11,036 bases of DNA from Nocardioidaceae bacterium (lineage in GTDB: Bacteria > Actinomycetota > Actinomycetes > Propionibacteriales > Nocardioidaceae). The notes under the pieces were generated by a model. It worked only from the letters and a program-made list of their open reading frames with translations, did no database searches and had not been told where the DNA came from. Position numbers and translations under genes: made by a program. The stretch is taken from the NCBI GenBank assembly GCA_025965395.1, contig JAOPXA010000105.1, positions 1 to 11,036 on the forward strand, written 5' to 3'. This document shows positions 1 through 6,999 of the stretch, one piece after another. Every line of letters starts with the position of its first letter. The stretch's first letter is position 1.

Positions 1-2
1 AT

Positions 3-266
3 CGGCGCTGTGACTCGTTGTTGCATCTCGCGTTGGCTGAGCTGGCTGGTTCGCCCACGCTGCTTCGACTCCTGGCTGATTCACGCATCCAGATCAATGC
101 GCTGCTCGACAGCTTTCCGCTGCTGGAGCCCAACATCGTCAACTCCGACGAGCAGCACCGGAGCATCGTCAGTGCCGTGCTTGCCGGCGACCCCGACGTG
201 GCGGGCGCGGCAATGGTGTCGCATCTCGCTGGCACGGCCGCACTTATCCGAGGCTTCTGGACCTAG
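3..266 (+). CDS. GntR/FadR-family transcriptional regulator, FCD domain (3' end only)
   Basis: This is the C-terminal part of a regulator whose 5' end, including the winged-helix DNA-binding domain, lies before the window. The frame is open from base 3 and ends with TAG at 264-266. The visible residues fit the last helices of an FCD ligand-binding domain: a LHLALAELAGSPTLLRLL helix, then DEQHRSIVSAVLAGD, then AAMVSHLAGTAAL. The His in each of these three segments matches the positions that usually bind a metal ion in FCD domains. Such proteins are usually dimeric repressors that sense organic acids or sugar acids; the ligand cannot be inferred here. The TTG at 18 is an internal Leu codon and not a start, because the family similarity runs across it. 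The gene converges on the DUF1772 gene and shares a CTAG stop with it. The FCD assignment rests on pattern recognition of about 87 residues. Confidence 0.75.
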   Translation, partial: RRCDSLLHLALAELAGSPTLLRLLADSRIQINALLDSFPLLEPNIVNSDEQHRSIVSAVLAGDPDVAGAAMVSHLAGTAALIRGFWT

Positions 267-751
267 GGAGCGCCGCTCACGACCAGAGCGACGAGGAAGA
301 CGGCCGCTGAGCCGAGGGCGGAGAGGGTGCGCACATGGTTGAAGAGCAGCCAACGGAACACAAATCGCCTCCAGAGTCGCGCCGTGTCGGGCTCGCCTGG
401 CACCAAGCGGGCGAGCGCATTGTTGAGCGGCACGTTGCCTGCGATCGTGACAAGGATCGTGCCGAGCAAGTAGGTGGCGCTGCCGACCAGCATCAGGACG
501 GGATGCGGCGCTTCCAGGCTGAAGAGCGCCGCGACACCGATCACCGCGCACAGAGCGGCCGTGCCGAACAACGCGATCATGAACATCGGTCGCACGGCCT
601 TGACGTTGATCGACTGCATGGCCGCGATGCCCTGGGCAGACGGCAGTCGTACGAGTCCAGCCATCACGAACGTGGAGAACGCAAAGAACACTCCCGACAT
701 ACAGCCCGTGCCGAGGACGGCGGCTGTGAGCAACCCTTCGAGCGAGGTCAT
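263..751 (-). CDS. DUF1772 (anthrone oxygenase-like) integral membrane protein
   Basis: A 162-residue protein with four predicted membrane segments (about residues 5-27, 52-76, 84-106 and 140-160). The first helix has the GVFFAFSTFVM pattern, followed by an AMQSIN stretch, an NVPLNNALA loop after helix 3, and a basic stretch leading to FNHVRTLSALGSAAV. This order and length match the DUF1772 family, whose members are sometimes annotated as anthrone oxygenase-like. The biochemical role of bacterial members is not established, and nothing here gives a substrate. The ATG at 749-751 has no good Shine-Dalgarno sequence, but a TAGAGT lies 6 nt upstream, which fits a leaderless transcript. The gene is monocistronic as seen, convergent with the regulator gene downstream and separated from tRNA-Lys by that gene's terminator. 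Confidence 0.85.
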   Translation of the reverse strand: MTSLEGLLTAAVLGTGCMSGVFFAFSTFVMAGLVRLPSAQGIAAMQSINVKAVRPMFMIALFGTAALCAVIGVAALFSLEAPHPVLMLVGSATYLLGTILVTIAGNVPLNNALARLVPGEPDTARLWRRFVFRWLLFNHVRTLSALGSAAVFLVALVVSGAP

Positions 752-757
752 AGCGAG

Positions 758-763
758 ACTCTA
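758..763 (-). promoter_or_regulatory. Putative -10 element TAGAGT for the DUF1772 gene (leaderless)
   Basis: On the minus strand TAGAGT is followed by six bases (CTCGCT) and then the ATG at 751. A TANNNT hexamer 6-7 nt before a start codon is the usual layout of leaderless actinobacterial mRNAs. No convincing -35 is seen at 17-18 nt spacing. Prediction from spacing only. Confidence 0.4.
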
Positions 764-827
764 ATGACTACGACGTCCATACGCTCTCCCGAAATTCGGG
801 CCGTCGTCGACGGTGGGCAGAAATAAC

Positions 828-858
828 AATGAGGCCCCGGGATAACCGGGGCCTCATT
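828..858 (-). terminator. Rho-independent terminator of tRNA-Lys
   Basis: A perfect 13-bp stem (AATGAGGCCCCGG pairing with CCGGGGCCTCATT) encloses a 5-nt loop. Read on the minus strand it begins 5 nt after the tRNA-Lys 3' end and is followed by GTTATTTCTG, a modest U-rich tail. The stem is very stable and symmetric, so it could also stop transcription from the other side, but no plus-strand gene runs into it closely. Confidence 0.85.
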
Positions 859-863
859 CGCTG

Positions 864-936
<73 letters not shown>

Positions 937-964
937 GAAAGCAGGTGCCACTGTATCAGCCGGT

Positions 965-2485
965 CTAGGTGGCAAGAAATTCGAGTAAGGCGTGTGCCGC
1001 ATTGTGCCCGGCGATGCCGCTCACGTTGCCTCCGCGCGTGGCCCCGCTGCCGCACATCAGGACGCGTTCGTGGGCCGTCGAGACGCCCCAACGTTGCGCG
1101 GGGGTATGTGCCGGAGCGCCCTCCTCGAGCCACGGCCAGGCCAGGGATCCGTGGAAAATGTTGCCGCCTGGCATGCCGAGATCGGACTCCACCTCGGCGG
1201 CTGACTTGATCTCCACGCAAGGTTCGCCGTGGCGATCCTTGCTGATGACCGAGGCGAGCGGTTCGGCGAGATAGCGATCGAGGGCGGCCATGACGTCGCG
1301 CCAGGCTGCCTGCTTGTCGAGGCCATCCGCGTGCGCGTGAAACCCGAAGTAGGTGAGCGTCTGAGCGGTCGAGGCGGCTAGCTCGGAGCCGAGGATGCTG
1401 CGGTCAGTCAGGGTGTGGCAATAGATCTCGCCCGCGGCGACAGCGTGACCAGCGACCGCGCTCGCATACGCCCGCTCGAGATCGTCAGAGGACTCGTCGA
1501 TGTGGAAGGTGCCCGCGAAAGCCACGGTCGGGTCGATGCCCGAGCGAAGTCGCGGGAGACGATCGACGAGGACGTTGACCTTGAGCTGAGAACCCTTCGG
1601 CTTGGGTGGCAGCTTGTCGCCGAGGAGTTGAGCGAGCGTGTAGGGCGCCACGCCAGACAACAGCCAGTCGGCCTCGAGTGTGAAGTCAGCGCCGTGGACG
1701 GCTACGCCGCTTGCCGTGGCGTCGATCGAGGTGACGCGGTGATTCGTACGAATGTCAGCCCCGGCGGCTCGGGCTCGCTGTTCGAGGGCGCCGGTCAGGG
1801 CGCCCATGCCGCCGACGGGGACGCGCCACTCGCCAGTGCCGTGGCCCATCAGGTGGAAGAGGAAACAGCGATTTTGCACGAGCGTGGGGTCGAAGAGGGA
1901 CGCGAAGGTTCCGACGAGCGCGTCAGTCGAGACCACGCCCCGCACGATGTCGTGAGTGAATCGCCTGGTGATCGCCGTGCCTAGGGGCTCATCGACCAGG
2001 TCGGTCCAGATAGCCATGTCGACCTGGTCGCGAATGTTGCCGATGTGGGGGAGCGGGCGGAGCAAAGTGGGCGCGATAGCCTGAGTCAGCGTCGAGATCT
2101 CGGCGTAGAAGCGTTGCCAGGCCTCGAACTCGTCATCCGACCCGGTGAGTTCGCGGAACGACGCCCGGGTGGCTGGGCCGGGCTCGGTCTCGATGAGCAG
2201 TCCATTGTCGCCGTAAGGCGTGTAGGACGAGGTGCTGCGGGAACGAAGCTCAATGTCGAGCGCCAGGTCGTCAATAAGCTCCTGAGGCATCAGGCTGACG
2301 AGGTAGGAATAGCGCGAGAGCCGCGCGTCGACACCGTCGAAGGGACGCGCGCTGACCGCCGCGCCACCGACGTGCTCGAGTCGCTCGAGCACCACGACTT
2401 CGAGACCGGCGCGGGCGAGATAGGTCGCCGCGACCAGAGCGTTGTGGCCGCCGCCAACGATGGCCGCGTCCGCGCGTTCAGTCAT
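965..2485 (-). CDS. FAD-dependent oxidoreductase, phytoene-dehydrogenase-like (COG1233 / PYROXD2-like)
   Basis: A 506-residue flavoprotein of the amine-oxidase/phytoene desaturase superfamily. The N-terminus has a Rossmann dinucleotide-binding motif, IVGGGHNALVAATYLARAG at residues 9-27, and the acidic residue after strand two, E34 in VVVLERLEHVGGAA. The C-terminus ends with the matching FAD-binding segment (MCGSGATRGGNVSGIAGHNAAHALLEF). GGGHNALVAA is typical of the PYROXD2-like branch and not of true carotenoid desaturases, and no crt genes are nearby, so a carotenoid role is unlikely. The substrate is unknown. The ATG at 2483-2485 follows TAGGGT by six bases (CCCGGT), with no Shine-Dalgarno sequence, so a leaderless mRNA is likely. 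The gene is divergent from pirin across a 171-bp region rich in symmetric structure. Confidence 0.85.
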   Translation of the reverse strand: MTERADAAIVGGGHNALVAATYLARAGLEVVVLERLEHVGGAAVSARPFDGVDARLSRYSYLVSLMPQELIDDLALDIELRSRSTSSYTPYGDNGLLIETEPGPATRASFRELTGSDDEFEAWQRFYAEISTLTQAIAPTLLRPLPHIGNIRDQVDMAIWTDLVDEPLGTAITRRFTHDIVRGVVSTDALVGTFASLFDPTLVQNRCFLFHLMGHGTGEWRVPVGGMGALTGALEQRARAAGADIRTNHRVTSIDATASGVAVHGADFTLEADWLLSGVAPYTLAQLLGDKLPPKPKGSQLKVNVLVDRLPRLRSGIDPTVAFAGTFHIDESSDDLERAYASAVAGHAVAAGEIYCHTLTDRSILGSELAASTAQTLTYFGFHAHADGLDKQAAWRDVMAALDRYLAEPLASVISKDRHGEPCVEIKSAAEVESDLGMPGGNIFHGSLAWPWLEEGAPAHTPAQRWGVSTAHERVLMCGSGATRGGNVSGIAGHNAAHALLEFLAT

Positions 2486-2491
2486 ACCGGG

Positions 2492-2497
2492 ACCCTA
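2492..2497 (-). promoter_or_regulatory. Putative -10 element TAGGGT for the oxidoreductase gene (leaderless)
   Basis: TAGGGT on the minus strand is separated from the ATG at 2485 by exactly six bases (CCCGGT). This places the expected transcription start on the A of ATG. The -35 region would fall inside the left arm of the 76-nt palindrome starting at 2500, so anything bound there could block the promoter. Confidence 0.5.
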
Positions 2498-2499
2498 TC

Positions 2500-2575
2500 C
2501 CTCCCCACGATTCGGAGAGTTGCGCGCGTATCCCGCGGCTCCCATACGCGGCTAAGTCTCCAAATCGTGGGGAGG
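2500..2575. repeat. 76-nt imperfect palindrome in a divergent promoter region
   Basis: The outer arms are a perfect 13-bp inverted repeat: CCTCCCCACGATT at 2500-2512 and AATCGTGGGGAGG at 2563-2575. On the same symmetry axis lie GGAGA (2514-2518) with TCTCC (2557-2561), TT (2520-2521) with AA (2554-2555), and an inner 7-bp repeat CGCGTAT (2525-2531) with ATACGCG (2544-2550), leaving a 12-nt centre. Only a few pairs are mismatched. The element lies upstream of the likely start sites of both flanking genes, so it probably acts as DNA (operator pair, looping site or cruciform) and not as an mRNA hairpin. A small palindromic repeat element is an alternative. Confidence 0.75.
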
Positions 2576-2595
2576 AGGGGGATGGGGAGGGAGGG
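2569..2595 (+). other. G-quadruplex-type G tract
   Basis: The plus strand carries G runs at 2569-2572, 2577-2581, 2584-2587, 2589-2591 and 2593-2595, separated by loops of 4, 2, 1 and 1 nt. This meets the usual pattern for a stable G-quadruplex (at least four runs of three or more G with short loops). The first run overlaps the right arm of the palindrome, and the tract ends 5 bp before the likely pirin -35. The minus strand on the far side of the palindrome also has three G runs near the oxidoreductase -10. Folding is inferred, not shown. Confidence 0.5.
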
Positions 2596-2600
2596 AATGT

Positions 2601-2629
2601 TTGCATGTAGTTGAAAGTTGTACTAGATT
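2601..2629 (+). promoter_or_regulatory. Pirin gene promoter with overlapping dyad operator
   Basis: TTGCAT (2601-2606) and TAGATT (2624-2629) are spaced by 17 bp and fit a housekeeping-sigma promoter, predicting a start near 2636 and a leader of about 20 nt. A dyad-symmetric site covers the spacer: TAGTtgAAagTTgtACTA at 2608-2625, extended by AT/AT at 2605-2606 and 2627-2628, giving 8 of 12 symmetric pairs over 24 bp. A repressor bound there would cover both promoter elements. MarR-family proteins use sites of this size and AT-rich style, but no regulator gene is adjacent, so the protein involved is unknown. Confidence 0.5.
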
Positions 2630-2645
2630 GACGAATACCGAATTC

Positions 2646-2651
2646 AAGGAG
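2646..2651 (+). promoter_or_regulatory. Ribosome binding site of the pirin gene
   Basis: AAGGAG lies 5 nt before the ATG at 2657. It is one of the few strong Shine-Dalgarno sites in this window, and it fixes the start codon. Confidence 0.8.
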
Positions 2652-2656
2652 TCGAA

Positions 2657-3643
2657 ATGCCCGCTGTAACCGTGAACGACTGGACCGTCTTGCCGCGTGT
2701 CATCTCTGCGGCCCCCGACTATGAGGACCGCGCCCCGATCAGCGTCACCACGGCGCCCAAGGGGTATGAAGGGGAGGGTTTCCCGGTGCGTCGCGCGTTC
2801 GCCGGGATCGATGCGAAGCACCTCGACCCGTTCATCCACATGGACCAAATGGGCGAGGTCGAGTACGCACCCGGCGAGCCCAAGGGCACGCCCTGGCACC
2901 CGCATCGTGGTATTGAGACGGTGACTTACATGCTCGACGGCGTCTTCGACCACGCCGACAACCACGGCGGTGGCGGCTCGATCACCGATGGCGACACTCA
3001 GTGGATGACCGCCGGCTCGGGCCTCCTGCACATCGAAGCGCCGCCTGAGTGGCTCGTCAAGAGCGGCGGGTTGTTCCACGGCCTGCAGCTCTGGGTCAAC
3101 TTGCCGAAGAGCCAGAAGATGGCGATCCCGCGCTATCAGGACCTGCGGGCGAGCGAAGTGGGTCTGGCATCGACGCCTGACGCGGGCGCACTCATCCGCA
3201 TCATCGCGGGCGAGGTGGACGGCGTGAAGGGACCCGGAAGCACGTACTCGCCCATGGCGATGGTGCACGCGACCGTCATGCCGGGAGCGTCTATGACACT
3301 CCCGTGGCGTGCCGATTTCAACGCGCTGGTCTACGTCATGAGCGGCGAAGGGTATGTGGGCAAGGAGCGTCGTCCGATTGGCACCGGGCAGTTGGCGGTG
3401 CTGGGTCACGGCGAGAGCATCACCGTCGCGGCGGCGCAGCCGCAGGACGTACGGCATCCGTCGCTCGAAGTGGTGGTGTTGGGTGGGCTGCCGATTCGCG
3501 AGCCGATCGCGTGGGCCGGACCGTTCGTGATGAACACGAAGGCGGAGGTCATGGCTGCATTCGAGGACTTCAACAAGGGGCGGTTCGGGGTCATACCGAG
3601 CCAGCCGATGCCCCACGCCGACGTGCAAGGCGAGTCTTCCTGA
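2657..3643 (+). CDS. Pirin family protein (bicupin)
   Basis: A 328-residue cupin-superfamily protein of the pirin family. Pirins bind one Fe or similar metal in the N-terminal cupin barrel; some oxidise quercetin and others bind partner proteins, so the substrate here is open. The metal ligands are visible: H81 and H83 in [14 protein letters not shown], and H125 and E127 in [13 protein letters not shown]. The second half (about residues 185-300) forms the C-terminal barrel, with [10 protein letters not shown] and [18 protein letters not shown], which are typical pirin strings. The length is slightly above the common 280-310. The start is set by AAGGAG five bases upstream. The gene is transcribed toward glpK with a 49-bp gap, but glpK seems to have its own -10, so cotranscription is uncertain. 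The dyad in the promoter suggests repressor control. Confidence 0.93.
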   Translation: MPAVTVNDWTVLPRVISAAPDYEDRAPISVTTAPKGYEGEGFPVRRAFAGIDAKHLDPFIHMDQMGEVEYAPGEPKGTPWHPHRGIETVTYMLDGVFDHADNHGGGGSITDGDTQWMTAGSGLLHIEAPPEWLVKSGGLFHGLQLWVNLPKSQKMAIPRYQDLRASEVGLASTPDAGALIRIIAGEVDGVKGPGSTYSPMAMVHATVMPGASMTLPWRADFNALVYVMSGEGYVGKERRPIGTGQLAVLGHGESITVAAAQPQDVRHPSLEVVVLGGLPIREPIAWAGPFVMNTKAEVMAAFEDFNKGRFGVIPSQPMPHADVQGESS

Positions 3644-3679
3644 CGCGCAACGCCTAGCCTCCGTGGGCCCGCGGGTGGT

Positions 3680-3685
3680 TAGGCT
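3680..3685 (+). promoter_or_regulatory. Putative -10 element TAGGCT for glpK (leaderless)
   Basis: TAGGCT is followed by seven bases (GGCGCGC) and the ATG of glpK. There is no Shine-Dalgarno sequence in front of this ATG, which fits a leaderless transcript. No clear -35 is present. Spacing-based prediction. Confidence 0.4.
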
Positions 3686-3692
3686 GGCGCGC

Positions 3693-5210
3693 ATGGCTGA
3701 CTTCGTAGGCGCGATCGATCAAGGAACGACCAGCACGCGATTCATGATCTTCGATCACGCGGGCAAAGAGGTGGCAAAACACCAGCTCGAGCACGAGCAG
3801 ATTCTGCCCCAAGCGGGCTGGGTCGAGCACAACCCGGTCGAGATATGGGAGCGCACCAGCGCCGTCGTCCAGTCCGCCCTCGGCAAGGCCGATCTCGTGG
3901 CAAGCGACCTGGCCGCCGTGGGCATCACCAACCAGCGCGAGACCACCGTGGTCTGGGACAAGCGCAACGGTCGCCCCTACTACAACGCCATCGTCTGGCA
4001 GGACACCCGCACGGACCGCATCGCCGCCAAGCTCGAGCGCGACGGCCACGGCGACCTGATCCGCCACAAGGCCGGACTTCCGCCCGCTGCCTACTTCTCG
4101 GGCGGCAAGATCCAGTGGATCCTCGAGAACGTCGCTGGCGTAGGCGAAGCGGCTGAGGCGGGCAACGCATTGTTCGGCAACACCGACACCTGGCTGATCT
4201 GGTGGCTGACTGGCGGCTACCGCGGCGGCGTCCATATCACCGACGTGACCAACGCCAGCCGCACGATGCTCATGAATCTCGAGACGCTGGAGTGGGACGA
4301 CGAGCTCCTCGCACTGTTCGACATACCTCGCCAGATGCTCCCCGAGATCCGGCCATCGTCGGACCCGAACCTCTACGGCATGACCTCGGACCAGGGCCCG
4401 TTCGCCGGCCCAGTCGCGCTGAGCGGCGATCTCGGCGACCAGCATGCCGCGCTCGTCGGCCAGGTATGTTTTGCGCCCGGCGAAGCCAAGAACACCTACG
4501 GCACCGGCAACTTCCTGGTCCTCAACACGGGCACCGAGATCGTCCGCTCGAAAAGCGGGCTGATCACCACGGTCGGCTACCAGTTCGGCGCCGATCCTGC
4601 CGTGTATGCGCTCGAGGGCTCTATCGCCGTCACGGGTTCGGCCATCCAGTGGCTCCGCGACCAGCTTGGCATCATCGGTGGCGCTTCCGACTCCGAGGCG
4701 CTTGCTCGCCAGGTGCCCGACAACGGCGGCGTCTACTTCGTGCCCGCTTTCTCTGGCCTCTTTGCTCCCTATTGGCGCCCCGATGCGCGCGGCGTGATCG
4801 TCGGCCTGTCGCGCTTCAACACCAACGCTCACCTCGCACGAGCTGCCCTCGAGGCGATCTGTTACCAGAGCAAGGACGTCGTCGATGCCATGACTAAGGA
4901 CTCCGGCGTGGCTATCGACGTGCTCAAGGTCGACGGCGGCGTCACCGCCAACGAGCTGTGCATGCAGATCCAGGCTGACGTGCTCAACGTGCCCGTCAGC
5001 AGGCCCCAGGTGCCCGAGACAACCGCACTCGGAGCGGCGTATGCGGCCGGGTTGGCAGTGGGCTTCTGGTCAGGCACTGACGAGTTGCGCGCCAATTGGA
5101 ACGAGTCGAAGCGCTGGACCCCCCAAAGTGCTGAAGAAGACCGCACTAAGGGCTATGCCGGTTGGCAGAAGGCCGTGAGCCGGACCCTTGACTGGGTCGA
5201 CGTCGAGTGA
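3693..5210 (+). CDS. glpK: Glycerol kinase
   Basis: A 505-residue FGGY-family kinase that phosphorylates glycerol with ATP to give sn-glycerol-3-phosphate in the cytoplasm. The N-terminal phosphate loop [16 protein letters not shown] is at residues 6-21. [11 protein letters not shown] and [12 protein letters not shown] follow, the catalytic Asp lies in GDQHAAL (D249), then come [24 protein letters not shown] and [18 protein letters not shown], and the second FGGY signature is near the C-terminus ([17 protein letters not shown]). The ATG at 3693 gives the standard N-terminus [11 protein letters not shown]; the in-frame TTG at 3663 would add ten residues not seen in the family. In the loop where E. 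coli GlpK has GGTRIP, with the Arg that binds fructose-1,6-bisphosphate, this protein has GPFAGP, so that control is probably absent. It is followed after 47 bp by glpD, its metabolic partner. Confidence 0.97.
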   Translation: MADFVGAIDQGTTSTRFMIFDHAGKEVAKHQLEHEQILPQAGWVEHNPVEIWERTSAVVQSALGKADLVASDLAAVGITNQRETTVVWDKRNGRPYYNAIVWQDTRTDRIAAKLERDGHGDLIRHKAGLPPAAYFSGGKIQWILENVAGVGEAAEAGNALFGNTDTWLIWWLTGGYRGGVHITDVTNASRTMLMNLETLEWDDELLALFDIPRQMLPEIRPSSDPNLYGMTSDQGPFAGPVALSGDLGDQHAALVGQVCFAPGEAKNTYGTGNFLVLNTGTEIVRSKSGLITTVGYQFGADPAVYALEGSIAVTGSAIQWLRDQLGIIGGASDSEALARQVPDNGGVYFVPAFSGLFAPYWRPDARGVIVGLSRFNTNAHLARAALEAICYQSKDVVDAMTKDSGVAIDVLKVDGGVTANELCMQIQADVLNVPVSRPQVPETTALGAAYAAGLAVGFWSGTDELRANWNESKRWTPQSAEEDRTKGYAGWQKAVSRTLDWVDVE

Positions 5211-5221
5211 CTCACCTCTCG

Positions 5222-5242
5222 GTGTCGCCATGTGGTCGACAC
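5222..5242. promoter_or_regulatory. Inverted repeat between glpK and glpD
   Basis: GTGTCG (5222-5227) and CGACAC (5237-5242) form a perfect 6-bp inverted repeat with a 9-nt spacer, in the 47-bp glpK-glpD gap. The stem has no T-run after it, so it is unlikely to be a terminator; it could be a small operator or a processing hairpin. It lies directly before the CACTAGTG palindrome at 5248-5255. Short enough that chance is possible. Confidence 0.25.
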
Positions 5243-5257
5243 TGATTCACTAGTGGC

Positions 5258-6988
5258 ATGAGATCCGTCGCGCTATCTCCCCAGTCTCGTCAGACCGCCC
5301 TCGAAGCCATGGCTGCCGAACAGCTCGACATCCTGGTGATCGGCGGGGGAGTCGTCGGTGGGGGCGCGGCGCTCGACGCGGCAACGCGTGGGCTCAAGGT
5401 CGGGCTCGTCGAGGCGCGCGATTTCGCCTCCGGCACATCGAGCCGGTCGAGCAAGTTGATCCATGGTGGGCTCCGCTATCTCGAGATGCTCGACTTCCGC
5501 CTGGTCGCCGAGGCGCTCGGGGAGCGCAGCCTCTTGATCGACAAGCTTGCCCCGCACCTCGTCAAACCGGTCCCGTTCCTCTACCCGCTGACCCACCGCT
5601 TCTGGGAGCGCTTCTACGCCGGCTCGGGCGTCGCACTGTATGACTCGATGGCCTTTCTGTCGGGGCGCTCGCGCGGGGTCCCGCACCATACGCACCTCAC
5701 ACGTCGTGGTGCCCGCAAGATGATGCCTGCGCTCAAGAAGGATGCGTTGATCGGCGCGCTTCACTACTACGACGGCCAGGTCGACGACGCCCGCCACACG
5801 ATGTTCCTGTCGCGCACCGCGGCCGCATACGGCGCCCACGTGGCCTCCCGCACGCGCGTCAGCGGCCTCATCCGTGAGGGCGATCGAGTCGTTGGTGCCG
5901 AGATTCGCGACCTCGAGACGGGCAACTCGTACGTGGTGCGTGCCCGCCAGGTCGTCAACGCCACGGGCGTATGGACCGATGAGACCCAGTCGTTTGCAGG
6001 GGAACGTGGGCAGTTCCACGTGCGGGCCAGCAAAGGCGTCCACCTCGTCGTGCCGCGCGACCGCATCCGTGGCGAGTCGGGTCTGATCCTGCGCACCGAG
6101 AAATCCGTGCTTTTCGTGATCCCCTGGGGTCGGCACTGGATCATCGGCACAACCGACACCGACTGGTCTTTGTCGAATGACCACCCCGCGGCCAGCCGCA
6201 GCGACATCGACTACCTGCTCGATCACGTCAACAAGGTGTTGGAGGTCCCGATCACGCACGAAGACGTCGAAGGCGTCTACGCGGGTCTGCGTCCCTTGCT
6301 CGAAGGTGAGTCCGAGGCCACCAGCAAGCTCTCGCGGGAGCATGCCGTGTCGACCAGCGTCAAGGGCCTCGTGGTCATCGCGGGCGGCAAGTACACGACG
6401 TACCGGATCATGGCCAAGGACGCGATCGACGCCGCAGTCCACGGCCTCTCCGACCGCAAGATTCCCGAATGCTGCACCGAAGACGTCCCGCTGCTCGGTG
6501 CCGATGGGTATGAGGCGCTGTGGAACCAACGCAGCGTCCTGGCCGAGTCGAGCGGCCTCGGCGTCGGCCGCATCGAGCACCTGCTCAACCGCTATGGCTC
6601 GCTCATCACTGAGATCCTCGATCTGATCAAGGAGGAGCCCGCGCTGGGACGCCCCCTCACCGGAGCCGACGACTACCTTCGCGCCGAGATCGTCTACGCG
6701 GCCTCGCACGAGGGAGCGCGCCACCTCGACGACATCCTCGCGCGCCGCACGCGCATCTCCTTCGAGACCTTCGACCGTGGCACGGTGGCGGCTGCCGAGG
6801 CCGCTGCGCTCGTCGCGAGCGTCCTGGGCTGGGACACCACCCAGGTCGAGCGCGAGGTGCATCACTACCTCAAGCGGGTGGAAGCCGAACGGGAGAGCCA
6901 GACCATGCCCGACGATGCCACCGCAGACGCGGCCCGTATGGGTGCGCGCGACGTCGTGCCCGTCTCGCATCCGACCTCGGTGGCTTAA
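5258..6988 (+). CDS. glpD: Aerobic glycerol-3-phosphate dehydrogenase
   Basis: A 576-residue FAD enzyme that oxidises sn-glycerol-3-phosphate to dihydroxyacetone phosphate at the inner face of the membrane and passes electrons to quinones. Residues 25-52 hold the FAD Rossmann fold (LVIGGGVVGGGAALDAAT, ending in E52). GTSSRSSKLIHGGLRYLEM at 59-77 is the characteristic GlpD substrate/FAD string. IPWGRHWIIGTTDTDW and the GGKYTTYRIMAKDAID segment complete the DAO domain, and the last 150 or so residues form the helical C-terminal domain. The ATG at 5258 gives the N-terminus LSPQSRQTALEAM, typical of actinobacterial GlpD, which is why the internal ATG at 5309 was not used. Shine-Dalgarno similarity is weak, so translation may depend on cotranscription with glpK. 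It ends 11 bp from the convergent GDPD-like gene. Confidence 0.97.
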   Translation: MRSVALSPQSRQTALEAMAAEQLDILVIGGGVVGGGAALDAATRGLKVGLVEARDFASGTSSRSSKLIHGGLRYLEMLDFRLVAEALGERSLLIDKLAPHLVKPVPFLYPLTHRFWERFYAGSGVALYDSMAFLSGRSRGVPHHTHLTRRGARKMMPALKKDALIGALHYYDGQVDDARHTMFLSRTAAAYGAHVASRTRVSGLIREGDRVVGAEIRDLETGNSYVVRARQVVNATGVWTDETQSFAGERGQFHVRASKGVHLVVPRDRIRGESGLILRTEKSVLFVIPWGRHWIIGTTDTDWSLSNDHPAASRSDIDYLLDHVNKVLEVPITHEDVEGVYAGLRPLLEGESEATSKLSREHAVSTSVKGLVVIAGGKYTTYRIMAKDAIDAAVHGLSDRKIPECCTEDVPLLGADGYEALWNQRSVLAESSGLGVGRIEHLLNRYGSLITEILDLIKEEPALGRPLTGADDYLRAEIVYAASHEGARHLDDILARRTRISFETFDRGTVAAAEAAALVASVLGWDTTQVEREVHHYLKRVEAERESQTMPDDATADAARMGARDVVPVSHPTSVA

Positions 6989-6999
6989 CGCGCACCTCG

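Noticed and set aside
335..826. Plus-strand frame of 163 codons over the DUF1772 gene.
   Set aside because: The translation is a charged, low-complexity shadow, while the minus frame encodes four clean membrane helices with family motifs.
2552..3694. A 380-codon minus-strand frame over pirin.
   Set aside because: Antisense to pirin, with its metal-site motifs intact in the sense frame; the translation has no family resemblance.
3654..4832. A 392-codon minus-strand frame over glpK.
   Set aside because: Shadow of glpK caused by GC-rich third positions; no recognisable motifs.
5222..5242. The glpK-glpD inverted repeat as a terminator.
   Set aside because: Short 6-bp stem, 9-nt loop and no T-run; kept only as a possible small operator.
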